A stretch of 64,000 nt of DNA from Odiellus spinosus (taxonomy: Eukaryota > Arthropoda > Arachnida > Opiliones > Phalangiidae). The notes under the pieces were generated by a model. It ran no database searches, was not told the origin of the DNA, and was given only the letters and a program-made list of their open reading frames with translations. Shown here one piece after another: positions 36,270-48,620 of this stretch. Within the stretch, counting starts at the first letter, position 1. The number at the start of each line of letters is the position of its first letter. Location of the stretch: the NCBI GenBank assembly GCA_963920705.1, contig OY987227.1, positions 8,473,602-8,537,601 of the forward strand. The letters run 5' to 3'. The position numbers and the translations under genes are program-made.

Positions 36270-38180
36270 TTTCGAACGGCTATAAGGAAGGTATTAACAT
36301 CCAAAATAATGAAAAAAATATTTTAAATTTAGTTTAATGGGTAATGGGAAAAATATGAAGATTTCGCTGCGGTTGACGGAGGTATTAACATCAAAAATGA
36401 TGAAAATTAAATTTTAATTGGGATTAAAGGACACTGGTAAAAATGTAGAGATTTGACTGAATCAAGTGCAGCTGCCGCAGCTATTAACATCAAAAATTAT
36501 GAAAAAATTAATTTTAATTGGGATTAAAGGGCACTGGTAAAAATGTAGAGATTTGACTGGAATCAAGTGCGGCTGCCGGAGGTATTAACATCAAAAATTA
36601 TGAAAAAATTAATTTTAATTGGGATTAAAGGGCACTGGTAAAAATGTAGAGATTTGACTGAATCAAGTGTGGCTGCCGCAGCTATTAACATCAAAAATTA
36701 TGAAAAAATTAATTTTAATTGGGATTAAAGGGCACTGGTAAAAATGTAGAGATTTGACTGGAATCAAGTGTGGCTGCCGCAGTTATTAACATCAAAAATT
36801 ATGAAAAAATAAATTTTAATTGGGATTAAAGGGCACTGGTAAAAATGTAGAGATTTGACTGGAATCAAGTGCGGCTGCCGGAGGTATTAACACCAAAAAT
36901 TATGAAAAAATTAATTTTAATTGGGATTAAAGGGCACTGGTAAAAATGTAGAGATTTGACTGGAATCAAGTGCGGCTGCCGGAGGTATTAACATCAAAAA
37001 TTATGAAAAAAGTTATTTTAATTGGGATTAAAGGGCACTGGTTAAAATGTAGAGATTTGACTGGAATCATGTGCGGCTGTCGGAGGTATTAACATCTAAA
37101 ATTATGAAAAAATTAATTTTAATTGGGATTAAAGGGCACTGCTAAAAATGTAGAGATTTGACTGGAATCAAGTGCGGCTGCCGGAGGTATTAACATCAAA
37201 AATTATGAAAAAAATTATTTTAATTGGGATTAAAGGGCACTGGTTAAAATGTAGAGATTTGACTGGAATCATGTGCGGCTGTCGGAGGTATTAACATCTA
37301 AAATTATGAAAAAATTAATTTTAATTGGGATTAAAGGGCACTGCTAAAAATGTAGAGATTTGACTGGAATCAAGTGCGGCTGTCGGAGGTATTAACATCT
37401 AAAATTATGAAAAATATAATTTTAATTGGGATTAAAGGGCACTGGTAAAAATGTAGAGATTTGACTGAATCAAGTGCGGCTGCCCCAGCTATTAACATCA
37501 AAAATAATGAAAAAATTAATTTTAATTGGGATTAAAGGGCAATGGTAAAAATGTAGAGATCTGACTGTTTCAAGTGCGGCTGCCGCAGCTATTAACATCA
37601 AAAATTATGAAAAAATTTATTTTAATTGGGATTAAAGGGCACTGGTAAAAATGTAGAGATCTGACTGAATCAAGTGAGGCTGCCCCAGCTATTAAAATCA
37701 AAAATTGTGAAAAAATTTATTTTAATTGGGTTTAAAGGGCAATGATAAAAATGTAGAGATCTGACTGAATCAAGTGCGGCTGCCGCAGCTATTAACATCA
37801 AAAATTGTGAAAAAAATTAATTTTAATTGGGTTTAAAGGGCAATGATAAAAATGAAGAAATTTGACTAAATCAAGTGCGGCTGCCGCAGCTATTAACATC
37901 AAAAATTATGAAAAAATTAATTTTAATTGGGTTTAAAGGACAATGGTAAAAATGTAGAGATCTGACTGAATCAAAAGTGCGGCTGTCGCAGCTATTAACA
38001 TCAAAAATTATGAAAAATTTTATTTTAATTGGGTTTAAAGGGCAATGGTAAAAATGTAGAGATCTGACTGAATCAAGTGCGGCTGCCCCAGCTATTAACA
38101 TCAAAAATAATGAAAATTTTTATTTTAATTGGGTTTAAAGGGCAATAGTAAAAATGTAGAGATTTGACTGAATCACTTTT
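36270..38180. repeat. 101-bp satellite array, about 18-19 units
   Basis: Each unit runs through GAGGTATTAACATCAAAAAT, AATTTTAATTGGGATTAAAG, GGCACTGGTAAAAATGTAGA and GATTTGACTGGAATCAAGTG to CGGCTGCCG. A two-unit block with GGTTAAAATG and then CTGCTAAAAATG is itself repeated (about 37040 and 37240). Units after 37540 share ATCTGACTG and GGGTTTAAAG. Open frames in it are accidental. Confidence 0.95.
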
Positions 38181-38240
38181 TAAAGGGCTAGTCTTTTAAT
38201 ATAGAAGTTAACACTTTCGTGCTAGACTGAAGTGACAGAT

Positions 38241-39704
38241 ATTATATCAAAAATGTCTTTGCGAACAAAGACCCAGAAGGACATGTTATGGCCTTGAATG
38301 TCTGAAGTGACAGATATTTAATTTTCTTTTAAAACATTAAATTTAAATACAATTAAATTTTCTTTTAAAACATGAAATTTAAATATAATTAGATTTTCTT
38401 TTAAAACGAAATTTAAATATAATCACAATCTGGCACGATTTAGAGTTTCAAATTTCAAAACAACTGATTTTATTCACTCGGAAATATTTAAGAAAAAACA
38501 TAACAGACGATTTTCTCCCATTGACGCTTAACATTAAATTTCGCTTAATTATTTTTCAGGGATTACGTGTCAAACAAAACGAAACTTTTCGTTCGATAGA
38601 AAAATTTACTTAATTTAGCTTTGGCTTTAGGCGTAGAATCAAAGTTCTATGATCTTATCTCATACCTTAATTGGATAATGTTTTCTATGGATAATGTTTT
38701 ATTATAACTCCTCGACTTTAGTCGAGGCAATTCGTTCATGTTAGCTTATGAATGCTTATACATGGAATTTAAAGGGAAAAAAATTCCCAATATTTTAATT
38801 TTTAATCTAGGTTGCAAACGAACAAACCTAATCCATGGATAATGTTTTATTACAACTCCTCGACTTTAGTCGAGGCAATTCGTTCATGTTAGCTTATGAA
38901 TGCTTATACAAGGAATTTAAAGGGAATAAAAATTCCCCATATTTTAATTTAGGTTGCGAACGAACAAACCTAATCCATGGATAATGTTTTATTATAACTC
39001 CTAATAACTAATTAGTGGTCCCTTATGGAAATCATCATTTAAATTGTACGGTTTTAATGAAAAGAAAAATGAAAGTATTACAATTTATTTAAAAACCTTA
39101 TCCGCTCTAAAATTCGTCGCTTTGAAGTTCTCTTCCCTCGCGCGCGCAATATAGCTTTGAAAGTACAAATTGTTATGGTTTGCGTCGTCTGCTAAGTTAG
39201 AAAAGAAGGTGACTTTAAACGGGCTTTAAAAATCACATTTCCCTTTATCATATACCCCTCCAATAAACCGGCGAGTATTTTTAACGATCCGTTCAATTGC
39301 GAGTCGTGGAAATTCGGGTTAAATTTAGAAAACAAAAAGTGGACTCGCGTTATACTGAAAAATAACAGTTCAATACACGTTTTCCCTGAAAAATAATTAA
39401 GCGAAATTTAATGTTAAGCGTCAATGGGAGAAAATCGTCTGTTATGTTTTTTCTTAAATATTTCCGAGTGAATAAAATCAGTTGTTTTGAAATTTGAAAC
39501 TCTAAATCGTGCCAGATTGTGATTATATTTAAATTTCGTTTTAAAAGAAAATCTAATTATATTTAAATTTCATGTTTTAAAAGAAAATTTAATTGTATTT
39601 AAATTTAATGTTTTAAAAGAAAATTAAATATCTGTCACTTCAGACATTCAAGGCCATAACATGTCCTTCTGGGTCTTTGTTCGCAAAGACATTTCTGATA
39701 TAAT
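38241..39704. mobile_element. 1.46-kb element with 330-bp inverted arms
   Basis: Left arm 38241-38570 and right arm 39375-39704 are close inverted copies over 330 bp each. Both include TGTCTTTGCGAACAAAGACC, the ACATGTTATGGCCTTGAATG block, AT-rich TTTTCTTTTAAAACAT runs and TTGACGCTTAACATTAAATT. The 804-bp spacer contains a tandem duplication but no recognisable gene. On the left the similarity to a short direct repeat (CTGAAGTGACAGATATT at 38227 and 38304) continues past the arm. On the right the arm stops where the 29-bp array starts. A TIR element or an inverted segmental duplication are both possible. Confidence 0.75.
38688..39004. repeat. About 145-bp tandem duplication with an 18-bp hairpin per unit
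   Basis: Units start TGGATAATGTTTTATTATAA at 38688, 38836 and (partial) 38978. Each full unit contains CCTCGACTTTAGTCGAGG (38710-38727 and 38858-38875), an 8-bp perfect stem with a 2-nt loop, followed by CAATTCGTTCATGTTAGC. No open frame accompanies it. Confidence 0.85.
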
Positions 39705-40165
39705 AATAATCTAGGCCTAGCTCATAGACCTATAATATTCTAGGTCTAGCTCCTAAACCTATAATAATCTAGGCCTATCTACTAAACCTTCAACAAGCTA
39801 GGCCTAGCTACTGAAACTACAACAATCTAGGCCTAGCTACTGAAACTACAACAATCTAGGCCTAGCTGCTGAAACTACAACAATCTAGGCCTAGTTACTG
39901 AACCTATAAACATCTGGACGTATAGCTACTAAACATATAAACATCTGGACGTAGCTCCTAAACCTAACTATTTAAGCCTAGCTCCTAACATAACAATCTA
40001 AGCCTAGTTCCTAAACCAATCTTAGCTAAGCCTAACCATCTAGACCTAGCTCATACACCTAAAACCTTCTAGGCCTAGTTCAATAGGGGTCTAACTAATA
40101 AACCTAACAGTCTAGGCCTAGCTCATAAACCTATAACCATCTATGTATAGTTCCAAAACCTAACC
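39705..40165. repeat. 29-bp minisatellite array, right block
   Basis: Continues the CTAGGCCTAGCTCCTAAACC-type array with more variants (CTACTGAAACTACAACAAT, CATCTGGACGTATAGCTACT). It begins immediately at the end of the 330-bp right arm. Confidence 0.9.
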
Positions 40166-41799
40166 ATCGAGCCTGACTCATTTGAACAGACTCAAAACTA
40201 AACATTGAATATCAAACCATATTGTGAATTTTAAGTTTAACAAGAAACAACCGATGATGATGGAAACCAAAGCGTCTCTAAAATAAGCCTACTTAAAAAA
40301 GAACTTCTTCAAACAAGTAGCGAAGAAGATCGAGGCTTAATACCCTATATCTTATTTCAAAACCCGTTCACCGAATTTTTTGCACTACCCTATTCGCCTA
40401 GGGATGAGTAATGTTTATCTTTTGATAGTAGTCGAGTTACTCGAGTAGTCTTTCTCTTAGAATGATTTAGTTAAGCCGGAAAAACGTATAAAATAAAAAA
40501 AGGCACAGCGGGCCGTAGAAGAAAATCAAAATATAAATAATAGTTGAAAGCCCACGGGCCTTTCTTACCAAAAAAAAAAAAAAAAAAAAAAATGTGAGAG
40601 AGAGAGAATAAGAAATCGAGAATGGTTTCGAGGTTGGGTGCGAAAGAAAACCAATCGATCAAGGTGGAAACTTTGAAAAAATGACAACCGAAAAACGAAA
40701 CGATATATTAACTTAATAACCTCGAAATGAACCAAAATTTCAATAGAAAAACCGGTTTTTCAATGGAAAATTGAGTCCATAATAAGAATGTAACTGTAGC
40801 ATGAATTATACCTTACAGATACCGGTAACTATAAAGTGCTTAAATCGGTAATTGCCAACATAAAACACTGTGACAATAATAATTAAATATAGTTTTTAAT
40901 ACCGCGTACTTTAAGTTTACCCCTTTTAAAGTCAATTATATTTTAGTACGTCCAATAACAGTTTGCATGGGATTTAAACTTAGGCGGCGTAATTCATACT
41001 GGTAAACCTCGTAAGTACTATAGAATACGAATTTGGTTTCCATTAGGGCGCGACACCAATTTATCTAATTTTAATTTTATCTCGAAGTTAATTAAATTCA
41101 AAGTCTCGACACTTCACCGCAAAACCAATTATTTGTTAACTTTAATTCTAAATTCGTGTTAAAATTCGAGCGACTACTTTTCCTATACGGAGTTTAGCAT
41201 CGCGTATAAATCCGCCTATGCCTTTTCTATTACGCAAACTGCTAGTGAACAGTAACCCTTAAATAAAAATGAAAGATCAATCTCATTTACTATGCGAAAA
41301 AAATTTTAAATAAAAAATCATTAAAAAAAAAAAGGCTGACGCCTGAAGCTAAAAATTGATCAGCTTTCAAATTAAATTATTTTTAAAGCTGATAGACCGA
41401 AGTCAATATTCAATGATATTTTTATATTTGATATTTTGATACAATTCTAGGCTGAGACGCGACAGGCCGATGATAGCCATCCGCGCCGAAGAGAGCTGCT
41501 AACCCGAGGCATTCAGATGGGAGCCCGGTCAAAATAATGCCCAACTTATACTATAGGAAGTTGAAATAAATTTTTTAATGAATTTATTAATCATTAAGAG
41601 TCGAGGTTTTAATAGAACTAATCCGAGAGATTAATAATATTCACGCTACGGTTTATTAAATGAGATATTTAAATGAGATATTTTTACTGATCGGATTTAG
41701 AACCGAATTAATTAAAACGAGTATAACTGCTTCATCATTCGATGACTAGCGAGAACAATCTGCGTAGATCGACACGTCTTTTTTAACTCAACATAGAAG
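40166..41799. other. Unassigned intergenic DNA
   Basis: No gene recognised. A run of 23 A at 40570-40592 is followed by GAGAGAGAGAG. Confidence 0.5.
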
Positions 41800-42825
41800 A
41801 CATTGATAGATTCTAGACATTCCTAGATATTTATACATTTTCATAAAAGACATTCATAGATTTTAGAAGTATAATTTAATAGGAGACATTCGTAGATTTT
41901 TATAGTAGATATTCATAGATTTTTATAGTAGATATTCATAGATTTTTATAGTAGATATTTATGGACTATTATAGTAGATATTCATAGGTTTTTATAGTAG
42001 ATATTCATAGGTTTTATAATAGATATGTATAGATTATTATAGTAGATATTCATAGGTTTTTATAGTAGATATTCATAGATTTTTATAGTAGATATTCATA
42101 GATTTTTATAGTAGATATTCATAGATTTTTATAGTAGAAATTTATAGATTATTATAGTAGAAATTTATAGATTATTATTGTAGATATTTATGGACTATTA
42201 TAGTAGATATTCATAGGTTTTTATAGTAGATATTCATAGGTTTTATAATAGATATGTATAGATTATTATAGTAGATATTCATAGGTTTTTATAGTAGATA
42301 TTCATAGATTTTTATAGTAGATATTCATAGATTTTTATAGTAGATATTCATAGATTTTTATAGTAGATATTCATAGATTTTTATAGTAGATATTCATAGA
42401 TTTTTATAGTAGATATTCATAGATTTTTATAGTAGATATTCATAGATTTTTATAGTAGATATTCATAGATTTTTATAGTAGATATTTATACATTTTTATA
42501 GTAGATATTTATACATTTTTATAGTAGATATTTATAGATTTTTATAGTAGATATTTATAGATTTTTAAAGTAAATATTTATAGATTTTTATAGTAAATAT
42601 TTATAGATTTTTATAGTAAATATTTATAGATTTTTATAGTAAATATTTATAGATTTTTATAGTAAATATTTATAGATTTTTATAGTAGATATTTATAGAT
42701 TTTTATAGTAGATATTTATAGATTTTTATAGATATTCATAGATTTTTATAGATATTCATAGATTTTTATAGATATTCATAGATTTTTATAGTAGACATTT
42801 ATATATTTTTATAGTATATACACAT
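41800..42825. repeat. 23-bp AT-rich minisatellite array with higher-order duplication
   Basis: Units AGATATTCATAGATTTTTAT plus AGT, about 43 copies. A ten-unit block containing ATTTATGGACTATTATAGTA recurs at 41961 and 42190, about 229 bp apart. Later units shift to TTTATAG and AAATATTTATAG variants, then to a shorter unit at about 42720-42780. Confidence 0.95.
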
Positions 42826-43200
42826 ATATTTTCATAAAAGATATAATTTTGCATAAAAGATATAATTTTGCATAAAATATAATCATAGTTTTGCGTAAAA
42901 TATAATCATAGTTTTGCATAAAATATAATCATAGTTTTGCGTAAAATATAATCATAGTTTTGCGTAAAATATAATCATAGTATTGCGTAAAATATAATCA
43001 TAGTTTTGCATAAAATATATGCATATATTTTTCACAAAAGATATAATTTTGCAAAAAGATATAGTTTTGCATAAAATATATAATTTTGCACAAAATATAT
43101 GATTTCGCAAAAAACGTATAATTTTGCATAAAATTTATAATTTTTCATAAACGATATTCATAGATTTTCATAAAAGATATAATTTTGCATAAAAGATATT
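42826..43200. repeat. 23-bp AT-rich array, second type
   Basis: Same period but another unit, AAAATATAATCATAGTTTTG plus CGT or CAT, degenerating into AAGATATAATTTTGCAT units. It may be a derived arm of the preceding array. Confidence 0.9.
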
Positions 43201-43392
43201 CATAGATTTTAGTTTCCAGCTAAATTTTAAATAATTTAATCTAAGAATTTAACTTATAATTTACGTTTTTATCCGTACAAAATCGAAATTCCCTGATTTT
43301 CCCAAAATAATTTGTTCTATTTCAATATTTCCTTGGATTTCCAGGTTCCATAGGAAATCCTGTCATAGTCCTATGCCGAGTATATATGGAAG

Positions 43393-43430
<38 letters not shown>

Positions 43431-45049
43431 TGGAAAACAACTTAAAAAGTCCACTGATCTTCGCTTAAAGAAGTTAGAGTAAAATTCAAAATATTATAAT
43501 TGCCTACCTCAAAACTATCCGAATGTTAATTTTTAAAATTTCATTATGGCGATTCTTTCTCGTACGTGGTCTAAGTCATAATTTTACTCATCTATAAAAT
43601 ATGTGTCCATCCTAAAATACTGTTAATTTGAATTTTAATAAATCTTAATAATTTTAATTTTAAAATAAATTTGAATAAAATGAGAACAAAATACGTATCC
43701 AAAAATATTATATCAACGCACTACTCAATAACACGCAACGTCACAATTGCACAACAAATTGGGAATCACCTGAATTTCAAACTCTCACGCTTTGAAAGTA
43801 ACGTTATTCGCAAAGCCCTTAAATTCGTTCGAATACGGTTTTGATCTGATACGGTACAAACGTAATTTATGTTCCTGGACCCGAAAGCGACTTTTCTTCG
43901 GTGATTTAGTTTTAAAACAAGAGTCTTTTATCTTTCAAAGAAAGAAGAATTGTGACCGGCCTTGGAAAAGGGGAATAAAAAAACAAAAATGGGGTCTAAA
44001 TCTCGCCTCATCGCCGATAGGGGGCGGCGTGTCTGTGTGGGTTGAGTTAGAAAAAGTAGAGAACCAGGCGAAATAGGTGGGGATGAGGCTTACAAGATTA
44101 TATTCAGGAGGGTCTGTTCGCTTTCCCTATATAGCTGCGGAATAATCTTCTATTAAGAAAAGCACCTCTGCACCGTCTGAAATGTGGACCAAGCCCATGG
44201 AATGCCTTCACTCGTTGCCAACAGGTAGATATACTTCAAGGACTGTTACGTTATAGTCAAAGGAATGCGTAAAAGTTCACCTGTTTTTATTATTATTTAT
44301 TCTTATATTGGCTTACATCCTTTGTGGTCATAGTATGAAAATCCCATCACATGGTGACCATATTTCCTAACCATTTCACTATTTTCCTAATTTTCGACGT
44401 GTTCCTATAATTTGAACAATTTTCCTATTTTTTTCTATTTATTTTTCAAGATTTCTTTCATATTACGCGTTTTCTCTGCACGTTTTAAATTTAAATGCAG
44501 TTAAAAACTTTAAAGCGAGGCTGTCAGGGATGTTTCGATGTAACTAGGTTTTAATTGGACTATCTTTTCTCATGTTGGTCTCTGATTATAAGAGCGATTA
44601 ACGATAACTTATATTGACGGTTACCTTCCCTTTAATTCTAAAGAACAATGCCCCGCGGTTGCCAAATAGAAAAAGCAACAGTGGTCCAAGTTGGAATCGA
44701 GAGTCTGTCGTCTCAATACAATGGGCCTTGGTTAATACACGGATTGGTGTAATGGTTGGAGCGCGCCCGCGAAATTCGAGAAGGGTACCCCCGTATAACC
44801 TGTCAAGACGATACTTCAAACTATCTTATACCCGCTAGAGGAGAAGAGACTTCAAATTTAAACGATTTGGGGGGAAATAACAGGTTCATAAAAGGTAAGT
44901 ATATAGCGAGGTAAGTGTGTATGGACTTGCTCTTTCAAGTACACGTATCCGAACTGAATACGCAAATATTAGGGAAACGACTCGAAGCAGAGAGAGAGAA
45001 ATCGTGGATTCGAGTATATTTCAAAATTTTAGTATACAGAGAATAGAAA
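43201..45049. other. Unassigned intergenic DNA
   Basis: No gene recognised. 'CCCTGATTTTCCC' and 'GGATTTCCAGGTTCC' phrases at 43285-43360 resemble the dispersed hAT-like text. A run of 32 A lies at 43397-43428. At 44510 TTTAAAGCGAGGCTGTCAGG resembles a family A end. Positions 44600-44840 are open on both strands for more than 70 codons with a GC-richer composition but no motif I recognise. Confidence 0.45.
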
Positions 45050-45293
45050 GCTACGGTCACACTAGCCTTTCTTAATCGATTTGAAACTATAAAATTAAAC
45101 CGATATTCAAAACGCCAGGAATCGTTTTAAGCGTCACGTGTTCACGCAATATCTTTATAAATCGACTTATCGTAGCTTCATCTATCGGTTGTTGAAACCG
45201 AATCGGTATGAAACTGGTTCCCGAAGCAGTTTCGAGAAATCGAATCAATTCGATTCAAGAAAAGGCTGTTTTGAAACGGTTTAAATCGATTCC
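45050..45293. mobile_element. Short-element family B, copy 2 (right end missing)
   Basis: Begins GCTACGGTCACACTAGC and follows copy 1 (16753) with scattered differences to GGTTTAAATCGATTCC. There it stops without the ACGCGGC end. The junction is followed within 14 bp by a small hairpin-forming sequence. Confidence 0.8.
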
Positions 45294-45306
45294 ATCAGCT
45301 GAAATG

Positions 45307-45388
45307 TCAACAGGCAACTCCAGATGGAGCTAGGCAACTTGTAGTTCCTGTCTAAAGGCTTAGAGCACCTCCTGGAGTTGTCTGTTGA
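45307..45388. repeat. 82-bp inverted repeat
   Basis: TCAACAGGCAACTCCAG (45307-45323) pairs with CTGGAGTTGTCTGTTGA (45372-45388), 16 of 17 bases. The 48-base interior is itself partly self-complementary. Confidence 0.7.
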
Positions 45389-47825
45389 TATTTATATCCT
45401 TTCCAAAGTCCAAACAAGAAGGGTGTGCCTCTAATTAAATTTTCTCTCCGGGTGAATTTATTAATCTGTCTATTAGTCTTGTTCATACCTAAAAGCATTT
45501 CGATTTAGATAACTTGTTATCAAGCCAATGTCAGAAATCGTTTCGTGTTGGTTAGGGGAAGAAATTTGTTAAGCCAAGTCGCTTCGGTTGAAACGCAGCG
45601 AAAATAATTGAATTTGTTAAGCCTTGGCTATGGACTTTTAACGAATTAACTCTCTCTGAATTAGAATTAAATTAATTCTTGGTAATATCTACTATTTAAA
45701 AGGGATTGTTAATAGTTATACGTTAAATTGCGCATTGAATTAAATTATAATGATCGTCTGATGTCAAAAATACTGTTTAACAAATCCGATGTAGCGCGCA
45801 AATTACAAAAATTTGTAGTATTTAAGTCGATATTAATTTACAATTAAAGTTCTTAGAAATTTCGTTTATTCATATTGTCTATAGCTTCTACTCTATTCGT
45901 CTTGAACTGGTGAAATTAACCACCGCGGGTATCCTATAGTTTAAAAGAGTGTTAAAACATCTTAAAGGGCATCATTTTTCAACACCGCGCCCTGGGGATG
46001 ATATCAAAATGAAAGCTATCATTTTAAAGATGAATGAAGAAAAGAAAGGGGAGTTAGAAAAAAAATATAAATAAAATTGTTATTTGTGTTTCGAACAAAT
46101 AGGGCCATTTTTCATTCGGTGCAAGTCAAAATATTCTTCCATAGTACCACGTAGAGATATCAATCTTCTAAGAAAAGGAGGTCTGGCTATGAACGTTCAA
46201 GAATAGTTGGCAATACATCGAAAATCGAAGAGAAGTATAAGCAAATGTTAATACTTAAAACCTAACGCAATCTAAGAGTGAATTACTCGTGGAAAAGATT
46301 ATAACTTAAGGAGGGGAGAGTTCCTTTCAGGAACCAGACGGTGGAAAAAATTACTTTGACGGATGTCAAGAGGTTTGAGATTTTACATCGGAAGATCTTA
46401 CGGCATATCAAAAGAAAGATTTTTTTTAAGGAAGAAAATGAAGCTGTCAAGATTAAATTTCTATTCCGCTAAAAAAAAGGATTAATACATTATGATTTCT
46501 TAGTAATTAACTTCACTGTGATGTTTGAAATCGAATTATAAAATAAGCACCTCCATTAAACGCTTGTCTCGAATATAAAATGAAGAAAGATATACCTTCG
46601 TGTTGGTTTATATCAAATTTAAACCAGTTTCAACTCTAAATTAAAATGGTGAGTGATCCTAATTCCGGACACTTTACAAACAGATTCAAAATAAACTTCC
46701 ATACTAAATTATTACAAGTTTTTACTTCTAGATTAACTTTTACGCGTCTTCTAAGCGCGTTTTCAATTTAAAAAGTCGAAATGTAAAGTTTTCCCAATCT
46801 TAGTAATGTCACGCAATTCTGCACACATTATTCCAATTACGGACAAGTCAGCTTCTAATAGTTCGGACACACTATAAAAATTTCGGACCCTGTTTTAAAA
46901 CCCCTGACTTTCATCTTCCATTTTGGTAATCCATAATTTATCTGACCTTTAACCCCCAGTTTAGGAAATCCCAAATTTATCTGACCTTCAACCCCCAATT
47001 TTGGAAATCCCTGACTAATCCGGTTTAACCATTTTAATACGAGGTGCAACTAGCCGATTTAATCAGATTTAGCTGAGGTTTAATCACAATTACCGATGTT
47101 TATTGAACTGAGAATTAAAGATATCTAAACCAAGGCTAATTACGTCTCGTCTGAAGAGGGTATAACGCTAAAAATTGTTTCCAAAAACAAAAGTAAGAAG
47201 GTAAGACAATGTTTTTACAGACGCTTGCTGCAATTATATGCTTCAAAAGTGTACTAGAGGTAGTTTCAGGTAGCCGAAAGATAAAGGCAACCGTATACAC
47301 AATGTTAGTGTCTAGATAGGTTATAGCAACAGCCTTGACCGTAATTAATAAAGTTAATAATACCAGCATGAATTGGGGCATCGTCGCTAGCGAAAATTTG
47401 AGACATCATAAATATTGGCAGCTATATAATGTTACGAGGGAAGAAACAATTACCTTCAGATATGGAGAGAAGCGAAAACATTAAATCAAAAAAACATCGA
47501 GGTACCAGTATACGCGAGTTTCAAAATATCATCAAGTTTTGACGTATAGACTTACAGGTGGTCATGAAACTTAAGTAAGTTAGGAAAAAAAAATATCTCA
47601 GAAGGTCATGGATGTGTTTACAGTTAAAATTGATATTTCCGTTGATATAATTGATATATTAAGCCACGAATCAAATCACGAAGCAGCGCGTGGTATTTCT
47701 ATATCTTAATAAACTATTCCATTTCGAAAAATTTGATTTCTAAATTTTCTAAAGCAATAATTGTGTTCAAAACAATTTTTTCCTTTATCATATTGGTCGT
47801 AACATTTTCCTAAGTCTTATGATTA
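45389..47825. other. Unassigned intergenic DNA
   Basis: No gene recognised. A short tandem repeat of about 44 bp (ATTTATCTGACCTT and AACCCCCA phrases) lies at 46905-47010. Confidence 0.5.
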
Positions 47826-48620
47826 ATGAGAAGCCATAAATATGGTCACAGATTAATCCTAAACATTAATATTGGTCACAGATTAATCCTAAACATTAAT
47901 ATTGGTCACAGATTAATCCTAAACATTAATATTGGTCACAGATTAATCCTAAACATTAATATTGGTCACAGATTAATCCTAAACATTAATATTGGTCACA
48001 GATTAATCCTAAATATTAATATTGGTCACAGATTAATCCTAAACATTAATATTGGTCACAGATTAATCCTAAACATTAATATTGGTCACAGATTAATCCT
48101 AAACATTAATATTGGTCACAGATTAATCCTAAACATTAATATTGGTCACAGATTAATCCTAAACATTAATATTGGTCACAGATTAATCCTAAACATTAAT
48201 ATTGGTCACAGATTAATCCTAAACATTAATATTGGTCACAGATTAATCCTAAACATTAATATTGGTCACAGATTAATCCTAAACATTAATATTGGTCACA
48301 GATTAATCCTAAACATTAATATTGGTCACAGATTAATCCTAAACATTAATATTGGTCACAGACTAATGGTAAGTCATAAATATGGTCACTGATCAATTTT
48401 AAGTCATAATATTGGTCAATGATCAATTCTAAATCATACTATGGGTCACTGATCAATCGTAAGCCATAATATTGGTCAATGATCAATCATAATCCATAAT
48501 ATTGGAGAATAATCAATCATAATATTGGTGACGGATGAATCATAGGCCATGATATTGGTCACAGATCAATCCTAAATCATAATATTGGTCACAAATCAAT
48601 CCTACATATAACCATATAAT
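47826..48620. repeat. 30-bp minisatellite array, about 26 units
   Basis: Units GGTCACAGATTAATCCTAAA plus CATTAATATT. The first 17 or so are nearly identical; the last 8-9 are degenerate with varied length. The plus-strand 188-codon frame encodes a 10-residue period only because 30 is divisible by three. Confidence 0.95.

Noticed and set aside
38710..38875. IS200/IS605 or Fanzor element
   Set aside because: Only a hairpin of similar shape; no transposase or TnpB-like frame in the surrounding sequence.
43397..43428. Poly-A runs (also 33594-33622 and 40570-40592) as retroposon tails
   Set aside because: No retroposon body or flanking duplication could be identified next to them.
44598..44838. 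Possible exon open on both strands
   Set aside because: GC-richer, but neither translation has a recognisable motif and no convincing splice-site pair was found.
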